This document shows positions 11,142 through 21,959 of a DNA stretch of 64,000 bases, one piece after another. Below the pieces are notes generated by a model that saw only the letters and a list, made by a program, of their open reading frames with translations, searched no databases and was not told the DNA's origin. Numbering within the stretch: position 1 is the first letter of the stretch; each line of letters opens with the position of its first letter. The DNA is from Diphasiastrum complanatum. Taxonomy: Eukaryota; Streptophyta; Lycopodiopsida; Lycopodiales; Lycopodiaceae. The DNA lies in contig MU831543.1 in NCBI GenBank assembly GCA_029204225.1, positions 188,001-252,000 of the forward strand. The letters are read 5' to 3'. Position numbers and translations under genes: made by a program.

Positions 11142-11379
11142 GATGAACAGAAACGAAAAGTAATACGCGCGAGTGTATAACAGAAAATAGTTTTGAAAGT
11201 TTTGAAACCTTTGGTCGCTGGAAAAATTGGCAAGAGCTTCGCTAGCACAAGTGAGGAATGAATCGAATTCAGCCAACTTATAGGTGAATTTGAGGGTCCA
11301 TTACACTGAATACTAGTTTGGTTGATCAGTTCTGAACATAAATTTGCAGGCTTATACAGTACTATGAAAGTAGGCTAAA

Positions 11380-11940
11380 AAAATCTCGGCGAAGATTTTT
11401 GAGTGTCTGAAGTCATCTGGAGAATGTCCTCCAGGGTTGGCGAAGGATGAGCCTTCGCCCGAGAGGGTCCTTCACCCAAGTACTGTCATAAATGCAAATT
11501 TTCAAGATCTGAACCTATGGCCAACCTAATTTTGACATTTTAAGACCATCTAGCATGTCAACGAAGGTTCCTAAGGAAACTAAGGTGCTCGGCGAAGGTT
11601 CTCAAAATGTCATATTGTTGAGCATTCGCCTAACTGTAAAAAGAGACTTTTTTTGGAAAAGAACCTTCGCCCTCTTCAATATAGATATATCTGAAGTGGA
11701 TGTACAATCTGAAAGCTCAGCGAAGGTTTCCAATACTATATAGGCAATTTATGACCGAAATAGTGATTTTATAAGTCATTTTTTTGTCAAAATTACTTTC
11801 CTTTCTCTTTTTCTATTTTGATGACTTTTCTAACTTTTGCTTATCAATCTTTCCTCATTTTTTTTTGTCTTTTCCAAAAAAAACTTAACAATCAAATATT
11901 GAAAACAAAAAACTGAAAAACAATTAAAAATAAAATATCA
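11380..11940. repeat. Gypsy LTR-like noncoding region with GCGAAGG motifs, copy II
   Basis: It lies downstream of the minus-strand integrase, where a gypsy 3' LTR is expected. GCGAAGG or its complement recurs about five times exactly (near 11440, 11452, 11592, 11662, 11719), with several one-mismatch forms. A purine-rich run on the minus strand near 11800-11815 could be a PPT. Part of it (11612-11830) recurs at 32769-32996. LTR ends were not found. Confidence 0.5.
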
Positions 11941-11946
11941 TTTAGA

Positions 11947-13030
11947 TCATGTTTGCTGAACTGGCGGAGCAGGTTGCCAAAACTTGCGTAATCGGCTGCC
12001 ATTCACAGGAGTATCTAATCGTTTTCCGTCCAAGTGCTCAAGAATTACTGCGCCATAGTTCAGGATTTCATTCACTTTATACGGGCCTTCACCGATAAAC
12101 TTCAATTTTCCCTTGATCAGCTTCGTTTTGTACATCAGTGCGAGATCTCTTGCTTTTAGATCATTTTTATGCAATTGACGATCGTGCCATGCCTTGCGGC
12201 GGGCTTTCTCTGCTGCTAACGCATGAAATGCCATCAATCGTGTTTCACATAATTTGTGCAACGCTTCATGACGTAGGTGTAAAGACTTATCATCATTTAA
12301 CCGTTCTGTTGTCGTTATGCATAAAGATGAAATTTAAAATTCAATCGGCATGACAGCATCTTGACCATAAACCAGTTGAAAGGGTGTTTGATTTGTACTA
12401 CTTTTGTAAGAAGTTCTAAATGCCCATAATGCTGCATACAGTCTATCTTTTCAATCAAACCGACTTGCTTCAACTGTTTTCGTCATAATAGTGCAGAGAA
12501 TCTTATTGGAAGATTCAGCTTGGCCATTCTAGTAAGGAGTACTAAATTTGTGTATAACAAAAAAATCCCCCAGTAAACACTTTATTGTTTGATTAACAAA
12601 GTGTGTACCCTGGTCACTGACAATCTCGATCAGACATCCAAATCTGATAATAATATTTTCATAGAGAAACTTGGCCGTGGCATCAGCAACTTTGACAGCT
12701 TTGGCTTCAACCCACTTGGTCATATAATCAGTTGCTACGATAATGTATCGGGCCTGAGATCCTCACGTGACATGATGAATAGGGCCAACATAATCCAGTC
12801 CCATTTCTCAAACGGTGCTTGCGATAAAATCGGATGCAAGGGTTCATAGTTCTGTCTAGTAGGCCATTGTGCTCGCTAGCAAAAATCACATGTCTAAATA
12901 TAATTTTCTATGTCGTTATGAAGCGTAGGCCACCAACAACCTGATTGCAAAAGTTTGTGAACCATAATATCTATAGAGAAATGTCCTCCGCCCATGCCAT
13001 CATGTGAAAACATGATTAAATCTGGTATTT
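11947..13030 (-). pseudogene. Ty3/gypsy integrase remnant, copy II
   Basis: The most complete copy. On the minus strand, HHCC (His-x6-His near 12981-13004, Cys-x2-Cys near 12879-12890), then the catalytic residues: Asp in ATDYMTKW (12727-12729), Asp in VSDQGTHF (12613-12615) and Glu in NGQAESSNK (12514-12516). Next come LWAFRTSYKSS and FQLVYGQDAVMPIEF, and a C-terminal basic tail ending FWQPAPPVQQT at 11947. The Asp-to-Glu gap is a little short for D,D35E. A TAG just before NGQAE, a TGA further on, and stops in HHCC disable it. The missing RT and protease are not nearby on this strand. Confidence 0.85.
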
Positions 13031-13112
13031 CATGCGGGCGATAGTGGCTAGGTTTGCTTCATCTCATCTCCCTTCATTGGCCGACTCACCACCTCTTTAC
13101 GTTTTACATACA

Positions 13113-13894
13113 AATCATCGTAATTGTAAGTTGATCCAAGGAGTTTATCTATTATTTGCCACTATCCCACGACAAGAAACCACAAAACTTAGTGAGGTGA
13201 GGAAGACGAGTGTCATAGTCGAAATACGATTGTTATCCTTGTCAAGAAGAGTTTATGACAAAATAGGCAATGTCAAAAAAATCAAACATTGTGTAATTTT
13301 AGCCCCAATATACTTAAAGAAGCGTGATAAGTTGAAAATTTATCGGTTGCCCAGGCTTATGCCATACTTGTCTGTTTTTTCCTAATCAAGTGAGGATAGT
13401 TGTAAGTATGTTTGTCTATATTAAATAATCAAGTATTGGATGTTTCAAGAGGTATTAATTGTCCTATTACTGGTTTTTTATGGTTACTTAGTGTTGTGAG
13501 TTATTGCTTGCTAGGTGACCATTTTTTGTAACCCATAACGCAAATGATAAGTTTATTGATTGCAAGTAATTATTTATTTTTATTTTGACATCTCGTGTCT
13601 AGCATTGGTATTGTTTGCTTCATTATGGTTACACCGTATTTTGTTATGGTGAAGTTCAATTATATAGGCAGCCTGAGATTACGACGGCTATAAATAGGTA
13701 ACGTATTGATCACTAATGTACTCTACAATTAAAGAATTATTACAAGTAATGTTTAACAATGTTTATGATGCATAAATCATGAATGTAACAAAATGACATC
13801 ATCACAGGATGAGAGTTCTCATCCATTCTCATTCCTCTAGTTTGATTAGTCGTTTGACAAATTGTATTTCAAAGTAGGTAAGGTAGCAATTGCA
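13113..13894. repeat. Noncoding repeat R1, copy II
   Basis: Same repeat as 520-1287, with the 14 bases (GTGAGTTATTGCTT) that copy I lacks near 904. Confidence 0.6.
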
Positions 13895-14295
13895 CCAAAC
13901 AGGTGAGCAAGCAAACCCCATAGGTATGCCATCGATTTGTTTCTAACTTCTATTTCGAAATTGAATGATACAGCTGGAGATCAACACATTGTTCCACCAG
14001 ATCAATGTTTGCTCAACCAATGTTCATAATCTTGTTGATTTTAGGTCAAAATCCATTGACCTTAATTTTATAACATAGGCTTCTGTGTTCTTTGGTTACA
14101 TTTGCTAGCTTGTACACTTCATGTATCATGTGTGTGATAATTGTAGTTAACCTATCTGGCCTTCGTAGTAGCATGTTTTCATAGCACTTTGAGATGACAC
14201 AAAACATGCTTCAATCAAGAGGAGCCACTTGGCCTTCCACTTTGAATTATTGAATGAAGCTGAGGCCGGAATTATGCATAGAACAGTCACCCGAA
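13895..14295. other. No gene seen
   Basis: This stretch is A/T-rich and has no coding signal I can support on either strand. It is shared by all four copies. Confidence 0.6.
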
Positions 14296-14768
14296 CTATG
14301 ATCATAAGATCAAAGAAGTTGTGGAGACAAGTGGAACCATGCTAGTTGCAGATGAAGAACACAATTTTGATACCGATACGATGCAGATTGTGACTCGCAG
14401 TCGCCAATGGAGCACATGATAGAGGAGCAAACATCCCAATTCAAGATGAGCATACAACTCAAAAACCTAATTTGATGAAGGAAGTTGTTGAGGATGATAT
14501 CGAAACATTGCTATTTGAAGATGGCTACCAACCTCCTAAGGAGATCAGAGAGAAATTCAAAAGAGCGAAGGTCAAGCCGACTGCTGAAGAAGTCCGAAAA
14601 TTTGATTTGTCCGATTTAACCTCTGGTACGATTTTTCTAGCTTTACAATCTTTATTCAATAATGCTGGAAGTGTGATAGATTATGTTAGAGACAAAGAGT
14701 TCCAAAACTGTTGCTGGTGTCAACAACGAAGGAACAACAATTGGAAGACCACTTTATGCATGCCATAA
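14296..14768 (+). pseudogene. Gypsy gag-pol junction scrap, copy II
   Basis: The plus strand reads VVETSGTMLVADEEHN, then DTDTMQIVTRSR, and after a frameshift an open stretch (14472-14768) with EDDIETLLFEDGYQPPKEI and KRAKVKPTAEEVRKF. The VTRSR text resembles the TRSG motif at the gag/protease border of plant gypsy elements. The 98-codon open part has no domain I recognise. It is opposite in strand to the nearby integrase, so it is probably a different element. Copy I lacks this segment. Confidence 0.45.
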
Positions 14769-14776
14769 TTTAGAAA

Positions 14777-15284
14777 TGCACAAAAATTTGATCATAAACA
14801 CTTAGATATGACCTAGGACTGTCCATGTCCGTACAACATCAATACAGAACAATAATTCACACTTGTGAAAGCTAGATCAACCATAAAATCAACATTCTAC
14901 ACATAGAAACTCAAGATATCACATCAGTTGGACATAGAAACACAAGAGATGAATTCTCTACAAAGAAAGAATTTTGATTGATTATTTTTCCATGAAGGTA
15001 TAGCTACTTATAGCTTCCAAAATGTCATTTTCCCACTTGTCCCAAACTTGACCTCAATTGGAAACAACTAAATTCTTCATCAAAAACCTAGAAATACTAG
15101 TCTAGATGCAATGTATCATATTTAGCCAATTAGAATGGGTCCAAAATCGAACTCATCCACTTATCTACTTGCCAAAAATAGCACAAACACTATTAAGCCC
15201 TTATTGAAAAATATGAAACTATCTCAAAGTTGAGATCTCATTTTGGCCTCCAAAAAACAACAAACTAGTTGACAATTTTTCACA
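14777..15284 (-). repeat. Copia B LTR, minus orientation, copy II
   Basis: Reads TGTGAAAAATTG from 15284 leftward, directly after the minus-strand PPT (CTCCCTCTTC at 15285-15294). The proposed far end is TGCACAAAAATT at 14777, whose complement mirrors the start of the LTR. Length about 508 bases. The right end is firm; the left end is inferred. It abuts the gypsy scrap, consistent with insertion into it. Confidence 0.65.
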
Positions 15285-16177
15285 CTCCCTCTTCAACTAG
15301 TTTTAGCATAGATTTAGATAGAACTCCAAGTGAGCATGATCTTTTGCATTATATCTTGGGAATAGAAGTATTTAGAACTTCTCAATTTACTCTCATTTGT
15401 CAAGAATGGTATGCTAATTTTATTCTAAAAAGATTTCATATGGTAGATGCAAAGTCTTGTGATACACCAATGGAGTCAAATGTAAAGCTCACTATAAGAG
15501 GTAATGAAAGATCCTTCAAGGACATTAATCTCTATAGGAAGCTAGTTGGTTCACTCATATATATAACCATCACAAGACCTGATCTAAGCTATTGTGTTGG
15601 TAGATTAAGCCAATCCATGCATGATACTAGTGTGGAGCATTGGAAACTAGGCAAGAGGGTATTGAGATACATCTTGAGAACTAATGATTTTAAGATTGTT
15701 TATGGAGGATCATAACTAAACCTGTATGGATTTTCATATTCGGACTTCTCTGGAGATAAAATGGATAGGAAATCCATAAGTGCACATGCTATTTTCATAA
15801 CTGATGGAGTTATCTCTTGGACGTCAAAAAAACAAGCTACAATCTCATTGTCATCTAGTGAGGCCGATCTATACAAAGCTCTTACATCTTGCACAAAGGA
15901 TATGTTATGGATCAAAAGTATGGTAATGGATTTTCACTTGTTGGATTTTTTAGAGAGTTCAATCATCTTTTGTGATAAGCTTTCAAACCAAATATTGGCA
16001 AGGAATCCTATTTTTCATGCAAGGAGCAAGCATATTGAAAGTGGCTTATCGAATTGTGGGAGAACAAGTCATGGAGAAGGGGGTGGAGCTTCAACATGTT
16101 TATTCAAGGGAGTGAAGCATAGAACAACATCAAACTCTTTTTCTAGTGCCATCTTGATATCATCAACATCTTGATTG
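15057..16177. repeat. Right arm of 1.1-kb inverted repeat, copy II
   Basis: Reverse-complement partner of 9624-10745, carrying the same copia B PPT, LTR start and RT/RNase H piece. Confidence 0.8.
15295..16117 (+). pseudogene. Copia B RT-end/RNase H, plus strand, copy II
   Basis: Second copy of the RT-end and RNase H segment: LLHYILGIE, DTPMESNVKL, TITRPDLSY, TAA stop at 15713-15715, then DRKSISAHA, SLSSSEAD and HARSKHIE. It differs from the minus-strand copy by substitutions (for example SQSMHDTS for SQFMHDTG). One extra A after HARSKHIE shifts the frame. It abuts minus-strand RT at 16121, so the RT/RNase H inversion scar of copia B is also present here. Confidence 0.8.
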
Positions 16178-16330
16178 TTACCTCCACTCAAAATGATATC
16201 AATCATATAGATTAGAAGAATGGTAACATCATTTCCAACAAATCTATAGTAAAGTGAATGATCATACTCACTGATCTTGAAATTTTGAGAAAGAAGAAAT
16301 GTGTAGGCTTAGCATACCAACTCCTCATTT
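16121..16330 (-). pseudogene. Copia B RT palm scrap with altered YVDD, copy II
   Basis: On the minus strand: SWYAKL, SEYDHSLY-like, ILLIYMID, IILSGGNNQDVDDIKMALEKEF. The catalytic YVDD box reads YMID, so both the Val and the first Asp are changed. The frame stops at EKEF where the inverted RNase H piece begins. This supplies the RT segment missing from the Gag-PR-IN frame at 7253. Confidence 0.75.
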
Positions 16331-16560
16331 GATTTATACATGCTACTTATCGAATCAATCTATCTTCTTATTGCGTTCAACATCATGTCAGAATGTATGC
16401 TTCTCTGTAGCTATTTATAACTGATAGATCTCTTATTGTTTCGTGTGATCTATTGAATACTTCAATGTTGCAATATTCTTTACACTACTTTACACTCTGA
16501 AATTGTTTGACTACAAAATCACTTTAGTACTAATGATTCCAAAGTTATTTGCTTAAGGAT
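16331..16560 (+). repeat. Divergent LTR-E-like fragment, inverted, copy II
   Basis: The complement of this stretch shares blocks with the copia E LTR (TTGAAGTATTCAATAG, TAAGTAGCATGTA, AATCAAA) in the same order. It is in the opposite orientation and clearly diverged, so it is from another copy of that LTR family. The equivalent in copy I is about 1798-2028. Confidence 0.4.
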
Positions 16561-16669
16561 TGAACGTGACTTCTGTCATTATAGCTTTGTTTAATTATTG
16601 ATAGGCGTAGTCATGCATTAGGAAAGAAGGCTTATTCCGTTGTGCTCAATAGTTCGTTCATAGACTTTG

Positions 16670-19663
16670 AATTATCGAATCGTCCTTCCTTCTTCCAACA
16701 TAATGAGCTTCGCCTAGATCTATCATGTCGAATTCTGAGGACAACATTCATTTCACATCTTTATTAGTTTGACACTATTGCTGAATAGCAATGTGTCATC
16801 CACGTACGAGGTAATGATAATAAAAAAATGTTGCGCTGACTTGAATTAAACATTCAAATATGAAGTGCTTGGGTTATAACCATGATCGATAAAAAAAAGT
16901 GTTGATCCTCTACAACCAAGCTCTAGTAGATTGCTTCAAGTCGTAAAGTGCTCTATGGAGTTTACATACATGATTCTCCTTATCATTTATCGTCACAAGA
17001 TATCATGTAGGTATCTTCTTAGATAACTCCATTCAGATACGTTGTATGTACATCCATATGATGTATCTCCAGATTCTTTGCAGCAACATACGATAGTTAC
17101 TAGAAGTCTGATTGAAGAATGATTTACTACCGGACTGAAAGTTTCACTATAGTCGATATTCAGGATTTGAAAAAATTCTCGTGCAACAAGTGGAACTTTT
17201 CTTCAATCAATACTTCCATCTGCTTTGTATTTTATCTTAAATACCCATTTGCAATCAACTACATTGTTGTTGGCAAGTAATTTGACAATAGTCCAATTTT
17301 GGTTTTTGATGAAAGATAAATATTTTCCATCCATAGCTTCTCTCCATGGATCGGAGTCTGACTGACTGAGTGCTTCTTTGACAATAGTCAGCTCTCAAAT
17401 GAGATAAAAAACAAATTCATCAGTATATATGTTAGGTGGTTTGCAATCTCTTGTCGATCTTTTGGGAGATGAATGAGGCTGATAATCATTTTCTCGATCA
17501 TATTGTTGTTGAGCTACAACATCTTCTTCTGATTCGTTCTTGATAAGTTTTCGCCTGAAGTTGATGAATTCGAACCTTCGATAGAAATGGTCAAATCAAA
17601 AATAGGAGTGTTGGATAGTTCGATTGTCTGAGCCTGTGAAGTCGATAAATTGATCCTAAATTGAGCCTGTGAAGGCTGATGAATAGCTTGGATTCAACAA
17701 AATCATACAACATATGAGTTCTATCTGAAGTGGTATAACCAATGAAAATGGATTTGATATTGTGGGAGTCTAGGTGATCTCCTGTAATATCTGCACATAG
17801 GAGATTCGATAGTGAAGGTTTGGAGCCTATCCAAGTTTCATAAGGTGATTTGTTTGAGAGCCCTTTAGTTGAGCATTTGTTTTGAATATATGCTACAGTG
17901 GAAACGGCTTTAGCCCAGAAGGATTTAGGAAGTTTCACGTGAGCAAGCATACTCTTAGCCGCGTCAACTAAAGGTTTGATTCTTTCTCTCAACAAGTCCA
18001 TTCAACTGTGGTGAATAAGAAGCAATGAATTGTTGTTCAATGTCTTTGCTACGACAATACTCTTTGAATTCGGTTGAGATGTATTCTCCCCCATTGTCTT
18101 GACCTCAGTGCTTTACTTCTTCAATTTCGAGTTCTGCATGCTCCTTGAATTGTCCGAAGAGGTTGAAAGCCTCCAACTCCTGCTTAAAGAAATAAACAGT
18201 TGTTCTTCTCAAAAAAAATTCTATAAAAGTAATAAAGTACTTTTCACCAAGTAACGACAAAATTTGCATCGGGCCACATATATCTAAATGAATAATGTCT
18301 AGAATATCTTTTGTTGCATACTTATGAATCAATCTAAATGGAATCCTAGTTTGCTTTCCAACAATGTAGTTGTGATAGACAGGGAGGTCGATCTTCTTGT
18401 CTAGATGATCGAGATCAAGTATTAAGGATTGTCTAAACATGTTCAATATAAATGTATGATTCAAGTGCCCTGACCTATAGTGCCAAAGTAATGAATCAAT
18501 CTATATAAGTATCCAAGCCTCTTTCCGAGTGCAAGGATCTTATTCGTCCTATCAATAATTTGACATTGATCATATTCAAATTCTACCCTATGACATAGAT
18601 TAGTAATTCGGCTTACTGATAATAGATTTTTCGACAGTTTAGAAACATACAAAACATTCAATAGTAACTTGAATTGGTCATGTTGGAACTTCAATCTTAT
18701 AGCGCCTTCACCTGTGATAGTATGTGCACTATCATCGCCAAGATGAATGAATCTTCTTTGTATTGCAAGGCGTATAGGAATGAAAATGTTGCAATGACTG
18801 GTCATATGTTGAGTGGCTCCAAAATTGAAAAACCGAGCATTATCAACTTGTGTTTTTTGATCTCTAATCATAAAGCTCCTTCATCCATGTCTTGAACTAG
18901 GAATTGACATATAACTGTAACTGCATTTGTCTCTTGATCTGACTACTTCTTGTTGGCGTTCTTCGCTTTCAATATCTTGAAATCCTTAATCTCATGATTA
19001 TCATGGTTGCAATATTTATCAAACATCTTCTTCTTCGACTAGGGATTCGATAAGTGCTCTTGACTTTGTCTCGCTTTCTAATTCGATAAAAATTGTTTCA
19101 AGCCTTTTTTCTTCTAACATTTAGTGAAGTTTATTTACATATAGAGCATGTGATATTGAATTCGAAGAGTTGTCTGAGCTTCTTCGATTGTCTTCTTGCA
19201 GCAACATAGCGATTACTCTTGAGAGAGTTAAATCTGAGTGTGTCATTATGATCATCACCTAGTTTTCGTATGTAGATGGCAGACTCGATAGCAATGTCAT
19301 AATTGTGTCTTGCTCGTCAATAGTTGATCCAACAACTGCCATCTCCTGCAACAGATTCTTCAACTGGTTAACGTTATTCTGAAGCAAATCACTGGCAGAT
19401 ATCTTGAGTGAGAAGAATTTTCTTCTAAGATGCAACTTCGAAGTCACGTCTCTCACATCATATAGTGCGCTCATCAGGTTGTCCCATACTTCTTTTGAAG
19501 TTTGAGCTTCAGATACCAATTCACCTATCTACTATATTGAGAATGATTACGTGAAAGCTTTACCATCCTCCAGTTTCCATTTGGAGCCGGTTGTGTCGTC
19601 TTCAAGCTTCAATTCAATTCCTGTGACAACATCCCATAGTCTATTGGCAATTAGCAAATTAGT
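16670..19663 (-). pseudogene. Copia E internal region, copy II (longest copy)
   Basis: Same gag-pol remains as 2140-5068, but this copy keeps the RT active-site box: minus-strand YVDD at 16795-16806, inside SYVDDTLLF, followed by text like FDMIDLGEAHYV. Integrase (18464-18105 and 18001-17591) and gag (19519-19259) pieces match copy I almost base for base. Copies III and IV have lost 16583-18975, leaving only the gag end. Confidence 0.8.
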
Positions 19664-19675
19664 GCTCTAATACCA
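19664..19675 (-). other. Primer-binding site of copia E, copy II
   Basis: Minus-strand TGGTATTAGAGC next to the LTR, as at 5069-5080. Confidence 0.7.
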
Positions 19676-20596
19676 TGTTGGAAGTCTTAGAAGGAAAAGA
19701 TGCTCAATAGAGAAATTGTTGTGTTTGATAGATGCACTATCGGGCTCTACGGAATAATCTTTCTCTCGTTGTATGACTGCGCCTACTAAAATCAAACAAA
19801 ACTATCGCAACTATCGCCACATTCGAGTCTAATTGATTCTAACATTGAAATCATCAAAATCTGTTAGATTGATTTTGTAGACAAACATAACTGAATAAAA
19901 CATTGTTGTATCGAATATTACAGTATCAAATATAGCTAATGTTTTGAAGTATTCAATAGTTTAGACAAAACTATAAGAGAACGTAATCAAATTGCAATTA
20001 AAAAAATAAGCATTTTGATTCTAACATAGTACTGAATGCGATAATTCAGTAAGTAGCATGTACAAATCAAAAGAATCGTGAGCACAAAACAATAGAAAAT
20101 GTAACAAAGTACTCGAAACTATCTCTAAGTATCTGATTGACTCTATCTGACACTTCCGCTAATAAGCAGTAAGTGTTTCTAGCAATGCGCTATATTAATC
20201 TCCAAGATCAATAGCTAATGATCAATCTTAACCTAAAAAATAATCAACAATTTATACTAGTTATGAATTCCATTTAGGCTTATCCAAATGACAGTTGAGG
20301 ACAGCTATTGGTCGTAGATCACAATTCGAACTTAACCAAATCGCATTGTCACTTATTTAATTGGGCTTCTCGAAAACTACATACAAAAACCATTAGGGCA
20401 AGTCATTAGCTTCACAACAAGTGGAAACAATTTTTGTTAACATTCGATAGTTTTAACATCTTTGATATTGTTTGTCATTGTCGAACCCGATTGTTAGCCA
20501 TTCCCGTGTATTCTTATAGACTATGAAAACTATCAGTCTGAAGAACTAGATAGATGAATGGAAGATTAAAGATCCGTTATGAGGATAAATCCAACA
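19676..20596 (-). repeat. Copia E 5' LTR, copy II
   Basis: 921 bases between TGTTGGAAG and TCCAACA; four bases longer than copy I because of a small direct duplication (GATGAATGGAAG for GATGAAAG near 20555). Confidence 0.65.
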
Positions 20597-20659
20597 CGTC
20601 TAACTGGTGTACTTCAAGATTAGCTACAACAACATATGAGAGTAAAAGTTTGATCGAAG

Positions 20660-21291
20660 CTTAGTTAGGTAAGGAAGACGAGTGTCATAGTCAAAATCCA
20701 ACTGTTATCCCTTACAATAAGAGTTTATGACAAAATAGGCAATGTCAAAAAAATCAAACGTTGTTTTATTTTAGCCCCAATTTATCTAAAGAAATGTGAT
20801 AAGGTGAAATTTTATCGGTTGTCAGGGCTTATGCCATACTTGTCTGTTTTTCCCTAGAATCAAGTGAGTATAATTGTAAGTATGTTTATTGGTATTAAAT
20901 AGTTAAGTATTGGATGTTTCAAGGCGTATTTATTGTCTTGTTACTGGTTTTTTATGGTTAGTGTTGTGAGTAATCGCTTGTCAGCAGGCGACCATTTTCA
21001 GTAACCCATAATGCAATAATAAGTTCATTGATTGCAAGTAATTGTTTACTTTTATTTTGACATCTTATATCTAGCATAGGTATTGTTTGCTTCATTAGGG
21101 TTACACTGTATTTTGTTATGGTGAAGTTCAATTATATATGCAGCTTGAGATTACAATGGCTATAAATAGGTAAAGTATTGATTACAAAATTAAAGAATGT
21201 ACTCTACAATTAAAGAATTATTACAAGTAATTTTTAACAATGTATGTTGTTTATGAAACATAAATCATCAATGTAACAAAATGATATTTTA
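20660..21291. repeat. Noncoding repeat R2, copy II, left of copia C
   Basis: R2 is split by copia C. The other side resumes at 27724 with ACAGGATTAGAG-like sequence, where undisturbed R1 has ACAGGATGAGAG. R1 therefore acts as an approximate empty site and confirms the insertion point. Confidence 0.75.
21287..21291. repeat. Target-site duplication of copia C, left
   Basis: TTTTA, repeated exactly at 27719-27723. Five bases is the usual copia length. Confidence 0.9.
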
Positions 21292-21368
21292 TGTGAAAAT
21301 TGTCAACATTTCCTAGCTAGTTTGAGGCCTAAATTGGCTAAAATTGTAAATAGTTTTGGTTCTGGAGT

Positions 21369-21382
21369 TTCACACGTGTGAA
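21369..21382. promoter_or_regulatory. G-box palindrome in copia C LTR
   Basis: TTCACACGTGTGAA is a perfect palindrome around CACGTG, the plant bZIP/bHLH G-box core. It lies about 200 bases upstream of the TATA-like box, a sensible enhancer position. It is also present at 6770-6783 and 27140-27153. Function is inferred. Confidence 0.5.
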
Positions 21383-21571
21383 CCAGGCCACAATGTTTTT
21401 ATTTACTGTATTTTTTCAGTATGATGAAGTGTCAAACTTCATACCCTTCAAAATGAGACCATTTTGATGTATTTTGGTCATATAAGCCATTTTTAGCTAT
21501 TTTTTCCTATATAGGGAATATCTAGGGTCAAGTACCTTCTAGAGAGAGGAGAGAGAGTCATCTTCCTCATC

Positions 21572-21580
21572 CATAAATAG
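21572..21580 (+). promoter_or_regulatory. TATA-like box in copia C LTR
   Basis: CATAAATAG in the middle of the LTR, where a retrotransposon core promoter is expected. Also at 6973-6981 and 27343-27351. Confidence 0.45.
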
Positions 21581-21947
21581 TAGGGAAGTCGTGGAGAACA
21601 GGTTGGAGAAACCTTTTGTATGCTTCATTGAGATCAATAGATCATTGTCATTGTTTCTTCCTCCATTGAGAGCATTGTTGTGTGTATTGTCTTCAAGCTA
21701 TTGTGTATGATCTTAGGTGCTTTCCAAAAGTGGTAGGCTGATGTATTATGGACTGTATAATGCTATTTTGGGCCGCACTTGATGTTTATGGAAGTTTCCA
21801 TTTGTGATAAATGCTTTTTGATCAAGTTCTTTGCATTCTAGGTAGCATAGAATGTGTTGCCAATTCCTAGCTTATGTAGTTTGGAGTGCAAGCATTCAAG
21901 CCAATGATCTTGGAGTTTAGATCCACTTAGGATCTGTATTTTTCACA

Positions 21948-21959
21948 TGGTATCAGAGC
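21948..21959 (+). other. Primer-binding site of copia C
   Basis: TGGTATCAGAGC starts at the first base after the LTR and is complementary to the 3' end of plant initiator tRNA-Met, the usual copia primer. Confidence 0.9.

Larger units (their letters stand above)
21292..21947 (+). repeat. Copia C 5' LTR
   Basis: 656 bases from TGTGAAAATTG to TTTTTCACA, with 8-base perfect terminal inverted repeats. A 14-base palindrome, TTCACACGTGTGAA (21369-21382), contains a G-box core CACGTG. A TATA-like CATAAATAG is at 21572-21580. These fit U3 promoter elements; transcription start is not determinable here. Confidence 0.95.

Noticed and set aside
11555-11743. 62-codon plus-strand frame in the gypsy LTR-like region, and 10992-11180 beside it
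   Set aside because: They have no motif; one overlaps the GCGAAGG region and the other is antisense to the gag-like frame.
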